64,000 nucleotides of DNA from Segatella copri (lineage in GTDB: Bacteria > Bacteroidota > Bacteroidia > Bacteroidales > Bacteroidaceae). Where the stretch lies: positions 2,446,001-2,510,000 of the forward strand of contig NZ_CP156891.1 in NCBI RefSeq assembly GCF_019249795.2, read 5' to 3'. Positions 23,560 through 32,460 of this stretch are shown here, one piece after another. Position 1 is the first letter of the stretch. The number at the start of each line of letters is the position of its first letter. Made by a program: the position numbers and the translations under genes. Under the pieces are notes generated by a model. The model ran no database searches and was not told the origin of the DNA. It was given only the letters and a program-made list of their open reading frames with translations.

Positions 23560-24723
23560 ATGATATTTTTAGATTATATATATAATAAGGTATATGCTCC
23601 TGTAGAGGATGACTTCGGGTTTGATGATGCAGGAGATATGGACGAACTGGATGATGAACTCCAAATGGAGGAAGAAACCGCTGCTTCTGGTGAAGGAGGA
23701 GATGAACTCTATGAGCACTGGAAGGTTCAGGTGGATGCCAACCAGGATCCGGTGCGTATCGATAAGTACCTGGCTGATAAGATGGCCTATCAGAGCCGTA
23801 ACCGCATTCAGCAGGCTGCTGATGCCGGATTCATCCATGTCAATGGTAAACCGGTAAAGAGCAACTATAAGGTACGCCCTAATGATCTGGTTACTCTGAT
23901 GCTCGACCGTCCTCGTCATGAAACGAGTATCAAACCTGAAGAAATCGCTATCAATGTGGTTTATGAAGACGATCAGCTGATGGTGGTCAATAAGGAAGCA
24001 GGTATGGTGGTGCATCCGGGTGCGGGCAACTTTCATGGAACCTTGATTCAGGCGGTAGCCTGGCATTTAAGAGATATGCCTGAGTTTGATGCCAATGATC
24101 CGGAAGTGGGCTTGGTGCATCGTATCGATAAAGATACCAGCGGACTGCTCGTTGTGGCAAAGACTCCTACGGCAAAGACTGCACTGGGTAAGCAGTTCTT
24201 CAACAAGACTACCCATCGCAGTTACAATGCGCTCGTTTGGGGCAACATTGTAGAAGATGAAGGTCGCATAGAAGGCAATATCGGCCGTGATCCGAAGAAC
24301 CGCCTCCGTATGAAGGTCTTCGATCCGGACAGCGGAATAGGCAAGACGGCGGTTACGCATTACAAGGTGTTGGAGCGTTTCGGTTATACCACCTTGGTGC
24401 AGTGTGTGCTTGAAACAGGCCGTACCCATCAGATTCGTGCTCACATGAAGCATATCGGTCATCCGCTCTTTATGGACGAAACGTATGGCGGAACAGAGAT
24501 TCTGAGAGGTCAGCGCAGTAGCAGCTACAAGGCATTTATCCAGAACTGCTTCAAACTCTGTCCGCGTCAGGCTCTCCATGCCAAGACACTCGGCTTCGTG
24601 CATCCTACAACCAAGCAGCAGATGGATTTTGACAGTGAGTGGCCGGAAGATTTTAGACAATTAATAGAAAAGTGGCGCGGTTTCATCGCTGGCACCACAC
24701 AAGATACATTCAAAAATATTTAG
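23560..24723 (+). CDS. rluD: RluD-type 23S rRNA pseudouridine synthase
   Basis: A 387-residue RluA-family enzyme that isomerises uridines in helix 69 of 23S rRNA. The ATG at 23560 is preferred to an upstream GTG lying in a repeat-like stretch. Residues about 1-55 form an acidic extension (DDFGFDDAGDMDELDDELQ) not needed for the fold. Then an S4 RNA-binding domain (VRIDKYLADKMAYQSRNRIQ) and the catalytic domain with HRIDKDTSGLLVVAKT (catalytic Asp) and TGRTHQIRAHMKHIGHPL. Four bases separate it from ddl. Confidence 0.94.
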   Translation: MIFLDYIYNKVYAPVEDDFGFDDAGDMDELDDELQMEEETAASGEGGDELYEHWKVQVDANQDPVRIDKYLADKMAYQSRNRIQQAADAGFIHVNGKPVKSNYKVRPNDLVTLMLDRPRHETSIKPEEIAINVVYEDDQLMVVNKEAGMVVHPGAGNFHGTLIQAVAWHLRDMPEFDANDPEVGLVHRIDKDTSGLLVVAKTPTAKTALGKQFFNKTTHRSYNALVWGNIVEDEGRIEGNIGRDPKNRLRMKVFDPDSGIGKTAVTHYKVLERFGYTTLVQCVLETGRTHQIRAHMKHIGHPLFMDETYGGTEILRGQRSSSYKAFIQNCFKLCPRQALHAKTLGFVHPTTKQQMDFDSEWPEDFRQLIEKWRGFIAGTTQDTFKNI

Positions 24724-24728
24724 TAATT

Positions 24729-25724
24729 ATGGAAAATAGCAAGAGAACGATAGCCATCGTATGTGGTGGTGATTCTTCTGAGCACGACGTATCATTGCGC
24801 TCAGGACAGGGTTTGTACTCTTTCTTTGATAAAGAGCGCTACAATATTTATCTCGTCGATGTGAAGGGTACCGACTGGCATGTCGCTTTGGATAATGGTG
24901 AGACTATCGAGATTGACAAGAACGATTTTTCTTTCGTTATGAACGGCAAGCATGTCTATTTCGATTATGCTTATATCACCATCCACGGACAGCCTGGTGA
25001 GAATGGTGTGATGCAGGGCTACTTCGACCTTATCCATCTGCCATACTCTACAAGCGGTGTTCTGGTAGAGGCAATGACTTTTGATAAGTATGTGCTCAAT
25101 AATTATCTGCGCGGTTTCGGTATAAACGTAGCAGACAGTATCTTGCTCCGTCGCGGTGAAGCTTATGATGAAGAAGAGATTGCCAAGCGCATCGGTATGC
25201 CTTGTTTCGTAAAGCCTGCTGCTGACGGCAGTAGCTTTGGTGTGAGCAAGGTGAAGAATGCTGACCAGCTGGCTCCAGCCCTCCGTGTGGCTTTCATGGA
25301 GAGCAATGAGGTAATGATCGAGGGCTTCCTTGATGGTACCGAGATTTCACAGGGTATCTACAAGACAGCCGAGAAGACTGTTGTACTGCCGGCTACAGAG
25401 GTGGTGACCACCAACGAGTTCTTCGATTACGATGCCAAGTATAACGGTCAGGTACAGGAAATCACTCCAGCCCGTCTCTCTCCAGAGACCGCAGAAGAGG
25501 TTGCCAAGACCACATCCCGCATCTACGACATTCTTCATGCCAACGGTATCATCCGTATCGACTATATCATCTCTAAGGATAAGGATGGTAAAGACAAGGT
25601 GAACATGCTGGAGATCAATACCACTCCAGGTATGACCGTTACCAGTTTCATTCCTCAGCAGGTTCGTGCAGCAGGTCTTGATATCAAGGATGTGCTCAGC
25701 GAAATTGTGGAGAATCAGTTCTAG
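24729..25724 (+). CDS. ddl: D-alanine--D-alanine ligase
   Basis: A 331-residue ATP-grasp enzyme that makes D-Ala-D-Ala for peptidoglycan; MurF (11348-12649) uses its product. ATG 24729 is chosen because MENSKRTIAIVCGGDSSEHD begins with the typical glycine-rich region and the next-upstream start would overlap rluD. Motifs: GENGVMQGYFDLIHLPYSTSG, PCFVKPAADGSSFGVSKV, EITPARLSPE, RIDYI, and MLEINTTPGMTVTSFIPQQ. In Ddl, the Tyr/Phe near LPYSTSG sets D-Ala specificity; Tyr here fits the D-Ala-D-Ala type. Confidence 0.97.
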   Translation: MENSKRTIAIVCGGDSSEHDVSLRSGQGLYSFFDKERYNIYLVDVKGTDWHVALDNGETIEIDKNDFSFVMNGKHVYFDYAYITIHGQPGENGVMQGYFDLIHLPYSTSGVLVEAMTFDKYVLNNYLRGFGINVADSILLRRGEAYDEEEIAKRIGMPCFVKPAADGSSFGVSKVKNADQLAPALRVAFMESNEVMIEGFLDGTEISQGIYKTAEKTVVLPATEVVTTNEFFDYDAKYNGQVQEITPARLSPETAEEVAKTTSRIYDILHANGIIRIDYIISKDKDGKDKVNMLEINTTPGMTVTSFIPQQVRAAGLDIKDVLSEIVENQF

Positions 25725-25736
25725 AATAACAAACTC

Positions 25737-25773
25737 ATATATGGTTCTGCGATTTTTTCGCAGAGCCATATAT
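25737..25773 (+). terminator. Terminator-like hairpin after ddl
   Basis: ATATATGGTTCTGCG pairs with CGCAGAGCCATATAT (one G-U pair) over a short T-rich loop. The next gene starts 23 bases later. Confidence 0.6.
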
Positions 25774-25795
25774 ATATATTAAATAGGTATATATT

Positions 25796-26944
25796 ATGAA
25801 TATCCCTCAAGAATTTGATACCATCCGTCCTTGGGAGCCTGAAGATCTCCCAGAGGTATTCGACCGTTTGCTTTCAAACGATCAGTTTAAACAAGTGCTT
25901 GCCTATCTCTATCCACAAGTACCTTTCGAGATGATTGCCCAGAAGTTGAAGGCATGTAAGACCAATCTGGATTTCCAGTTGGCTTTTGCTTACGATTTTG
26001 TTCATGGCATTCTGAAGAAGGCAGCAACAGGCTGCGAGATGGATTGTACATCGCTCGATAATACCCGTAATTATACTTTCATCAGTAATCACCGTGATAT
26101 CGTGCTCGATTCAGCCATCCTCGATGTCCTTCTTATCGATAACGGTTTTAAGACCACCTGTGAGATTGCCATCGGTGATAATCTCCTTTCTCTTCCTTGG
26201 GTCAAGGACCTGGTACGTGTCAACAAGGCGTTTATCGTAGAGCGTGCCCTGAGCATGCGACAGATGCTGATGTCGAGCAAGCGTCTTTCCGACTATATGC
26301 ATTTCGCCATCAAGGAGAAGAACGAGAATATCTGGATAGCCCAGCGCGAGGGTAGGGCCAAGGACAGTAATGACCGCACCCAGAAGAGTATTCTGCAGAT
26401 GATGTCGATGGGTGGCGAGGGCAGCATTATCGACCGCCTGAAACAGCTTCATCTCGTACCGCTCTCTATCAGTTACGAATATGATCCATGCGATTTCCTG
26501 AAGGCAAAGGAGTTCCAGCAGAAGCGCGATAATGCCGATTGGAAGAAGGGACCTATGGATGACCTGGTAAGCATGCAGACCGGTATCTTCGGTTATAAGG
26601 GTCATGTGCATTATCATGCAGCCCCATGTCTTGATGATTATCTGGACAGTCTTGATCCTGATATGCCTAAGCAGGATATATATAATAAGGTAGCCGCCTA
26701 CATGGATGAGCAGATATTCAAGAACTACCGCCTCTATCCGGGCAACTATGTGGCTCTTGATTTGCTTGAAAACTCAACTGCTCATCAGGCAGAATATACT
26801 GCCGAAGATAAGGCAAAATTTGAAAAATATATGGCTGGTCAGCTTGCGAAAATTGACCTTCCAAATAAGGATGAAGCTTACTTGAGAGAGAGAATTCTCG
26901 AGATGTATGCCAATCCTGTACGTAATTACCTTGCTGCTCAATAG
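25796..26944 (+). CDS. PlsC-type 1-acylglycerol-3-phosphate acyltransferase family protein
   Basis: A 382-residue acyltransferase with no membrane helix. The catalytic NHxxxxD motif appears as SNHRDIVLDSAI (about residues 101-112) and the phosphate-binding EGR motif as IAQREGRAKDSND. The long N- and C-terminal extensions are typical of a Bacteroidota group usually annotated as 1-acyl-sn-glycerol-3-phosphate acyltransferase or glycerol acyltransferase. The acceptor is not certain. The region coding DIYNKVAAY carries one copy of the recurrent TATAATAAGG motif (26681-26690). Confidence 0.85.
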   Translation: MNIPQEFDTIRPWEPEDLPEVFDRLLSNDQFKQVLAYLYPQVPFEMIAQKLKACKTNLDFQLAFAYDFVHGILKKAATGCEMDCTSLDNTRNYTFISNHRDIVLDSAILDVLLIDNGFKTTCEIAIGDNLLSLPWVKDLVRVNKAFIVERALSMRQMLMSSKRLSDYMHFAIKEKNENIWIAQREGRAKDSNDRTQKSILQMMSMGGEGSIIDRLKQLHLVPLSISYEYDPCDFLKAKEFQQKRDNADWKKGPMDDLVSMQTGIFGYKGHVHYHAAPCLDDYLDSLDPDMPKQDIYNKVAAYMDEQIFKNYRLYPGNYVALDLLENSTAHQAEYTAEDKAKFEKYMAGQLAKIDLPNKDEAYLRERILEMYANPVRNYLAAQ

Positions 26945-27059
26945 CGGCAAGGTAATACTTTTTCTGTTTGATGATGTTGGAAACTGTTATTATCTGCCTG
27001 TTTTAATCAGACTCCTAATTGGTAATTCATAAGCTGTTTACGACAGACAGTTAACAGGC

Positions 27060-27275
27060 AAACCACAGACAGCCTACTGGCGCTATAGCCGCTAGTGGAC
27101 TGTTCGCCTAGAACAGCCTTCCCCAATGCCTTTGTTTCGTTTTTATGCGAAGCTTACGAAGAAATACTCTTCACCTTTCGCTCGGAATCCCTTGTGTTTA
27201 TCGGCATTCCAGGCGGTGAAGAGTTTCTGACGGAATAGGTCTAAGCCACGACTGCCGTTATGTAGTCGGGGCTTT
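27060..27275 (+). ncRNA. Candidate structured non-coding RNA
   Basis: A 500-base gene-free gap contains successive hairpins: ACTGGCG/CGCTAGT (about 27082-27102), CTGTTC/GAACAG (27106-27122), CTCTTCACC/GGTGAAGAG (about 27168-27222, with GGAAT/ATTCC inside), and AGCCACGACT/AGTCGGGGCT followed by TTTT (about 27243-27277), which looks like a terminator. No reading frame explains it. It lacks the hallmark sequences of tmRNA, RNase P RNA and SRP RNA that I can recall. A 6S-like or Bacteroidales-specific RNA is possible. Confidence 0.35.
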
Positions 27276-27350
27276 TCGTATCATTACGTTAGCAGGATTT
27301 GGCTTTTATTGCTTTTCTTTTGTACTATCTTGTTGAATTGCATGTTTTTG

Positions 27351-27382
27351 TTTGGAAGTTACAATATTTTATTGTAACTTTG
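27351..27382 (+). promoter_or_regulatory. Promoter with an embedded palindromic operator
   Basis: TTTG (27351-27354) and TAACTTTG (27375-27382) are 20 bases apart. Between and overlapping them, AGTTACAAT and ATTGTAACT (27357-27379) form a perfect 9-bp inverted repeat, a plausible repressor site. It drives the pseudogene at 27433. Confidence 0.55.
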
Positions 27383-27432
27383 TACGGGTATAAGGAATGT
27401 CCTAAATCGTCCACGGGCGTTGTGGAAAGAAC

Positions 27433-27818
27433 ATGAATTTAAAATATAATCTCATGAAGAATTTGATGATAAAAACTTGGAAACCGCTGCTGTCGCTGCT
27501 CTTCGGTGTGGCGGTCGTGATATTCTGGGCAGTGCCATCGATAGCTGGCACAACTGGAGCAAGGATTCCCATTGGTTTGTCTTTACATCCCGTCGCGGTG
27601 ACGGTCTCTATACCCGTCTTTATCTTGCCTGCATTGATGACAAGGGCAATGTAAGCAAGCCGTTCCTCTTGCCACAGCGCAATCCGAAGAAATACTACGA
27701 TGAGTTGCTGGATTCCTATAATACCCCTGATTTCACATCCAAGCCAGTAGAGCTGGATGCCCGTGCGGCAGGAAATGAAATCATGAGTGATAAGAGGATT
27801 CCGACAAAGGTTAGATAA
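27433..27818 (+). pseudogene. Remnant: membrane-anchor N-terminus joined out of frame to a PD40/TolB-like C-terminus
   Basis: The first frame gives a basic start and one membrane segment (LLSLLFGVAVVIFWAV), then runs into unrelated sequence and stops at 27654. In another frame from about 27530, SWHNWSKDSHWFVFTSRR, GDGLYTRLYLACIDDKGN and KPFLLPQRNPKKYYDELL read as the last blade and tail of a beta-propeller (PD40/TolB-like) protein, ending at 27818. A large internal deletion with a frameshift, perhaps fusing two neighbouring genes, is the simplest explanation. Confidence 0.65.
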
Positions 27819-27836
27819 CAGAATCTTTATAATTCC

Positions 27837-28904
27837 TTATTCTGTAGAACATAATTCCTTCTCTGCAATGCATTCCATTTCTATCAACCAGCCGGGGCGG
27901 CATACTTTTGCCTCCACGATGATGCGGGGGATTTGTGGATAAAACTGCTGCATCAGTCTGTCAACCGTATGATAGTCGGAGATGTCGCGCAGATAGATGA
28001 TGAAGTATTGGATATCATTCATCGTGGCATCGCCATCTTTCAGCAGGGCGCCGATGTTCTCAAGCAGTCTGCCGGTCTGGCGCACGATGTCTCCTTCATA
28101 GACCACATCTCCATGCTTGTCGATACTGGCTGTACCGGAGATGAAGTATTGTTGCTTGAACTGCTGGCTTCCTTCTGGATGGAGAGTATGGGTAGGTAGC
28201 GTAAGCCGGGTTCCTCGTTCGAAGGCTACTCCATATTCATGGGCAGGATTCAGATGTTCGAGTGCCTGAAGATACTTCTTGTCCTCTTCCTTGATATGGG
28301 GGATGGTGAGGAAGTCGATGGCTACAGCTGCATGGCGTACCGGAGTGGCGCCACCGATACCTGTGCTGGCGATGTAGTGGGTGTCGGCTGTCAATCCCTC
28401 TTTATCGAAGATGTCATTACGGGCTTCTACTACGCCTTGATAGTTTACATCGATGTTGGTGACGTATATCCAGGTGCGAATCAGGTTGCGTTCCATTGTC
28501 ATATCCGTACCTTCGATAGTCTTCAGGTATTTATTGAAGAGAAGACGGGTCTGTTCGTACGAATCCTTTCCCTTAGCCTCCTCCTCTGTAAGGCGAAGAC
28601 TGTGGAAGAGAATGGGAGTCTGGGAGTCCGTTGTCTTGATCAGCAGACTCACCTTGCTGCCATTCAGTGGAGTCTGTTCCACGATAGTGAGGTTTGCGCC
28701 TTTCAGAAACTCCTGATAAAGGAGAGATTCTTCTAACTCTTTTATCTGGTTCTGGGCATCGCTGAGGAATACCTTACAATATTGCAAGGTACGGTTTTCC
28801 AGTTTCTCTGTATCGAGAAAGTTACCTAGTTTTAGATACAGAAAGTTAAGGCGATCATTGAATGAACCCTTAGCTTCTGGTGAAAGTATTATGTATTTGT
28901 CCAT
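27837..28904 (-). CDS. Two-part protein with C-terminal RidA (YjgF) domain
   Basis: A 355-residue protein (start at MDKYIIL, 28904; the longer frame only adds lysines). The C-terminal 130 residues match the RidA/YjgF/chorismatase-like fold (FISGTASIDKHGDVVYEGD, ALLKDGDATMNDIQYFIIYLR, RIIVEAKVCRPGWLIEMECIA with the conserved Arg before PGWLIE). The N-terminal half has a second, divergent RidA-like segment. RidA proteins hydrolyse reactive enamines/imines; chorismatase-like members act on chorismate. Which applies here is unknown. No co-directional partner within 150 bases. Confidence 0.75.
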   Translation of the reverse strand: MDKYIILSPEAKGSFNDRLNFLYLKLGNFLDTEKLENRTLQYCKVFLSDAQNQIKELEESLLYQEFLKGANLTIVEQTPLNGSKVSLLIKTTDSQTPILFHSLRLTEEEAKGKDSYEQTRLLFNKYLKTIEGTDMTMERNLIRTWIYVTNIDVNYQGVVEARNDIFDKEGLTADTHYIASTGIGGATPVRHAAVAIDFLTIPHIKEEDKKYLQALEHLNPAHEYGVAFERGTRLTLPTHTLHPEGSQQFKQQYFISGTASIDKHGDVVYEGDIVRQTGRLLENIGALLKDGDATMNDIQYFIIYLRDISDYHTVDRLMQQFYPQIPRIIVEAKVCRPGWLIEMECIAEKELCSTE

Positions 28905-29086
28905 CTTGTTTTTCTTTTTTTTCGGCAGCAAAGGTACGGATAATATCTGAGATATAAGAATATAGACAGGATGAAAAGATAAAAATACCGAGATATGGGG
29001 ATAGGAACAGGCTGGATAGAACGGAAAAGAGGGAAATAAAGGCTTGTTTTCCTTTACTTCCCCCTATCTTTTTCTTATTTCCTGCT

Positions 29087-30049
29087 TTAGAGTGATTCGA
29101 GCATACGCTTGATGACAACCTCGGCTGAAATCTCACGGTTGGCTGCCTCTGGAATCACCAGACTGTTCTTGCTTTCAATGACATCATCGGTTACAATCAA
29201 GCCACGGCGAACTGGCAGACAGTGCATGAAGCAACCATCGTTGGTCCAGCTCATGTGCTCCTCGTCGATGGTCCAGCTCATATCCTTGCTCAGGATTTCG
29301 CCATACTGTGCTGGGTCTTTCACGCCCGGACAGCTCCAGTTCTTGGCATAAACGAAGTCTGCACCTTCCAGCGCCTTTTTCTGGTCGTACTCTACCTTGG
29401 CATTGCCTACGAACTTAGGATCGAGTTCGTATCCCTCAGGGTGAGTAACCACGAAATCTACATCGGCTGCATTCATCCACTGGGCGAATGAGTTTGGTAC
29501 AGCTTGAGGCAAGGCACGGCAATGAGGAGCCCAGGTCAGGACTACCTTAGGACGAGCCACCTTCTTATGCTCCTCAATGGTGATGAGGTCGGCGAATGCC
29601 TGGAGTGGGTGAACGGTAGCAGTCTCCATAGCGAAGACAGGGCGGCCGCTGTACTTTACAAACTGGTTTACAATGGTTTCGGCATAATCATACTCTCGGT
29701 CTTTCAAACCGGCAAAGCTACGAACACCGATAAGGTCGCAGAAGCTACCCATCACAGGGATAGCCTCCAGCAGGTGCTCGCTCTTGTCGCCATCCATGAT
29801 AACGCCACGCTCTGTCTCCAGTTTCCATGCACCTGCGTTCACGTCGAGTACGATAACATTCATGCCCAGGTTCATCGCAGCCTTCTGTGTACTCAGTCGG
29901 GTACGGAGACTGTTATTGAAGAATATCATCAGCAAGGTTTTGTTCTTGCCCAACTCCTGATAACCGAAACGGTTTGCTTTCACTTCCTGTGCCTCGGCGA
30001 GCGCTGCTTTCAGGTCGCCAAGGTCTTCAACATTAAAGAATGTCTTCAT
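29087..30049 (-). CDS. argF': N-succinylornithine carbamoyltransferase
   Basis: A 320-residue carbamoyltransferase. It carries the carbamoyl-phosphate-binding FFNNSLRTRLSTQ, HPLQAFADLITI and MHCLPVRRG. The sequence is of the Bacteroides fragilis succinylornithine type (the family once called acetylornithine carbamoyltransferase), which carbamoylates N-succinyl-L-ornithine rather than ornithine in arginine synthesis. The rest of the arginine genes lie in an operon at 51-56 kb. It follows proA by 57 bases on the same strand, linking proline and arginine genes. Confidence 0.9.
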   Translation of the reverse strand: MKTFFNVEDLGDLKAALAEAQEVKANRFGYQELGKNKTLLMIFFNNSLRTRLSTQKAAMNLGMNVIVLDVNAGAWKLETERGVIMDGDKSEHLLEAIPVMGSFCDLIGVRSFAGLKDREYDYAETIVNQFVKYSGRPVFAMETATVHPLQAFADLITIEEHKKVARPKVVLTWAPHCRALPQAVPNSFAQWMNAADVDFVVTHPEGYELDPKFVGNAKVEYDQKKALEGADFVYAKNWSCPGVKDPAQYGEILSKDMSWTIDEEHMSWTNDGCFMHCLPVRRGLIVTDDVIESKNSLVIPEAANREISAEVVIKRMLESL

Positions 30050-30106
30050 TGTTATTTCGTTTTTTATTTGTTATTTCTAATATAAAGCTATTGAATTCTT
30101 CACTCT

Positions 30107-31393
30107 TCACTTCCTTGTTTGTCCATTTCCTGTAATCAGCCACTTGTAGGTGGTAATTTCTTCTAGCGCCATTGGTCCGCGTGCTCCAAGCTTTTGGGTA
30201 CTGATGCCAATTTCTGCGCCCAATCCGAACTGTGCGCCATCGGTGAAACTGGTTGGAGCATTCACATAAACGCAGGCTGCATCTACCATCGCCTGGAACT
30301 TCTTCTGGGCAGTTTCATTGTTGGAAACAATGCTCTCGCTGTGTCCGCTTCCGTAAGTGGCGATATGGTCGAGTGCTTCATCTTCTGAAACCACGGCCTT
30401 GATTCCCATCTGCATGCTGAGCCATTCGGTGTTCCAGATACTCTTCACGTTGGCATCAGCCTCTTTCATCTTTGCATCGCTTTCCTCTGCCTTATATAAT
30501 AAGGTGTCTGGATAGTGTCCCTTTAAGACTTCGTAAGCCTTGGCATCTGCATGAATCTTGGTTTGCTTCTCGGCGAGTCCTTCACAGAGGGCAGGGAGGT
30601 CGCTTAATCTGCTTTCGTGAATCAGCAGACAGTCGAGCGCATTGCATACGCTCACTCTTCGGCACTTGGCATTGGTGATGATGCGCTTGCCCATCTCCAG
30701 GTCGCCATCCTTGTCGAAGTAACAATGTACCACACCGGCTCCGGTTTCGATAACCGGAACTTTGGCAGTATCACGGACGAAGTTGATAAGCTTCTTTCCG
30801 CCACGAGGAATACAGAGGTCGATATAGCCCACGGCATTCAGCATTTCGCCGGTAGCCTCATGGGTAGCAGGGAGTAGTGTAACAACATTCGGATCAATAC
30901 CAAAAGTTATCAGCACCCTGTGGATAAGTTCGACACCCGCTGAGTTTGAGGCGTTTGCGTCCTTTCCTCCTTTCAGTACGCACGCATTTCCGCTCTTGAA
31001 ACAGAGTGAGAAAACATCGTAGGTTACGTTAGGACGGGCTTCATAAATCATACCGATAACTCCGAATGGAACGGCTACTCGCTGTAGGTGCAAACCATTT
31101 TCGAGTGTTTTGTCTTTGAGAACTCTTCCGAGCGGTGAGGGCAGTGTACTGACGTGTCTCATATCCGAAGCAATATCCTGGAGTCGCTGCTCTGTGAGTT
31201 GCAATCGGTCGTAGAGCGGGTTCGCCTTGTCCATCTTCGCCAAGTCTTCTGCATTCGCTTTGAGAAGCGCAGGAGTCTCAGCGATGATAGCGTCAGCCAC
31301 CGCCTGCAGAATTTTATTACGTTGTTCATCTGTTAGCAAACCAAGTGTTTTGCTAGCTGCCTTCACTTTTTGGAAAGTCTCTTTCAGTTCCAT
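30107..31393 (-). CDS. proA: Glutamate-5-semialdehyde dehydrogenase
   Basis: A 428-residue NADPH-dependent aldehyde-dehydrogenase-fold enzyme that reduces glutamyl 5-phosphate to the semialdehyde in proline synthesis. Family landmarks: [46 protein letters not shown], and the catalytic-Cys region [20 protein letters not shown]. Normal length. proB (40283) and proC (43551) are elsewhere in the window. One TATAATAAGG motif copy lies inside the gene (30495-30504). Confidence 0.97.
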   Translation of the reverse strand: MELKETFQKVKAASKTLGLLTDEQRNKILQAVADAIIAETPALLKANAEDLAKMDKANPLYDRLQLTEQRLQDIASDMRHVSTLPSPLGRVLKDKTLENGLHLQRVAVPFGVIGMIYEARPNVTYDVFSLCFKSGNACVLKGGKDANASNSAGVELIHRVLITFGIDPNVVTLLPATHEATGEMLNAVGYIDLCIPRGGKKLINFVRDTAKVPVIETGAGVVHCYFDKDGDLEMGKRIITNAKCRRVSVCNALDCLLIHESRLSDLPALCEGLAEKQTKIHADAKAYEVLKGHYPDTLLYKAEESDAKMKEADANVKSIWNTEWLSMQMGIKAVVSEDEALDHIATYGSGHSESIVSNNETAQKKFQAMVDAACVYVNAPTSFTDGAQFGLGAEIGISTQKLGARGPMALEEITTYKWLITGNGQTRK

Positions 31394-31558
31394 TCGTTAT
31401 TTCCTTTCTTATTTTTATGATAAGATATTTTGTAATGTGTTACGAGTTCCCTCTTAACAACGGCAAAGGTAAGCATAAATATCGGAAATTGCAAACTTTA
31501 TGCAAGAAAAAATGATGATTTTATAGATAAATGGATAGTTATACGGAAAATGATATTA

Positions 31559-31587
31559 AAAAAGGTCAAACAGCGTTTGACCTTTTT
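31559..31587. terminator. Short symmetrical hairpin upstream of proA
   Basis: AAAAGGTCAAA and TTTGACCTTTT form an 11-bp stem around CAGCG, with A and T flanks on both sides, so it can end transcription in either direction. Confidence 0.7.
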
Positions 31588-31605
31588 GGGGTAGCAAAGA
31601 AGATT

Positions 31606-31664
31606 CAGCAGACAGTGTCTGCTGTTTTTGCTTTTTGAATTCCTCAGACAGTGTCTGAGGAATT
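31606..31664. repeat. Two adjacent palindromes sharing the core CAGACAGTGTCTG
   Basis: CAGCAGACAGTGTCTGCTG (31606-31624) and a 27-base palindrome centred at 31651 (31638-31664) both contain CAGACAGTGTCTG. They lie in a gene-poor gap from 31394 to 32118. Confidence 0.75.
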
Positions 31665-31812
31665 GTTAACTCTTTGAATTTCAGATAGAACTTCTTGAAA
31701 GATACGATTTTATATCGAAAAAGCAATCTTTCTCTTCACTTTTTTCGATAAAAAGTTGCAGATAATAATTGTATTTCCAAAAGAAAGTAGTATCTCTGTA
31801 TCTGAGTTTGTA

Positions 31813-32000
31813 GTTGTACAACTATAGTGTATAAGGTTGTACAACTATGGGGGATAAAGTTGTACAATTATAAGGTGTGTTATTGTACAACAATAAGGTG
31901 TTGTCACTATAGTCAGCAGATGTGCTGACTGCAGTCGGCAGAGCTGCTGAGCCTAGTGGCAAACTCCGAGAAGCAGTATTCTCTTACCCAAGAAACTGTC
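31813..32000 (+). repeat. Intergenic palindromic repeat element, copy B
   Basis: Four 23-bp units start at 31813, 31836, 31859 and 31882, each with the palindromic core TTGTACAA. A run of short palindromes follows (GCTGACTGCAGTCGGCAG, CAGAGCTGCTG, GCCTAGTGGCAA), as in copy A at 11211-11340 but in the opposite orientation and with four 23-bp units instead of two. The next 100 bases hold direct repeats such as AAGAAACTGTCTCCG / AAGAAGCTATCTCCG and AAGCAACCA. No gene is visible. Confidence 0.8.
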
Positions 32001-32118
32001 TCCGCTAACTCAAGAAGCTATCTCCGTTAATCCGAGATTCAGTGTCCGTAAGCTTAAGCAACCACATACTCTTACTTAAGCAACCATATTCTCTGGCTTG
32101 TTAAAGCAGTTAGGGAAT

Positions 32119-32295
32119 CTACATATCCATAGTGTAGTTGTGAAGATATTCCCAAGCATCGTTCAAATCACGTAAAGGGAGGCGCTCTTTTACGAGCTTT
32201 ATCTTTAATGCCTTGCAGAATGCTTTCAGAACAGATTCTGTTGCCATCTCCTCCAACTTAATATAGTTAGGACGTTTAGAGAACAAACAAGTCAT
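32119..32295 (-). CDS. Possible 58-residue hypothetical protein or gene remnant
   Basis: The frame starts MTCLFSKRPNYIKLEEMATE and ends AWEYLHNYTMDM. Overlapping just upstream on the same strand, another frame (about 32350 down to 32280) reads MGLSGNPYAWDVQSAVTMDD and stops. The two could be pieces of one decayed gene. I do not recognise the family. The amphipathic helix-rich sequence looks protein-like, but coding is unproven. Confidence 0.4.
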   Translation of the reverse strand: MTCLFSKRPNYIKLEEMATESVLKAFCKALKIKLVKERLPLRDLNDAWEYLHNYTMDM

Positions 32296-32389
32296 CCATT
32301 GTTACTGCCGACTGAACATCCCAGGCATAAGGATTGCCGGATAATCCCATGGTCGTAATCATTGTAAGATGTACGGCTTTCTAGGAGAG

Positions 32390-32454
32390 AAATGTGCTTT
32401 AAACGTGCGGAATGTGTCTTTTTTAAGCACATTCCGCACGTTTAAAGCACATTT
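32390..32454. repeat. Perfect 27-bp inverted repeat
   Basis: Arms 32390-32416 and 32428-32454 pair perfectly around an 11-base loop (core GTGCGGAATGTG). It lies six bases beyond the stop of the ATPase gene on the minus strand and can act as its terminator, but is much longer than the other terminators here. Confidence 0.85.
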
Positions 32455-32460
32455 TTTTGT

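Noticed and set aside
27060-27275. Assignment as tmRNA, RNase P RNA or SRP RNA
   Set aside because: The conserved blocks of these RNAs (tRNA-like CCA end with tag frame, P4 consensus, SRP Alu/GGAA loop) are not seen.
31813-31904. Possible CRISPR array (four regular 23-bp units)
   Set aside because: There are no spacers between repeats; units are contiguous and degenerate, and no cas gene is near.
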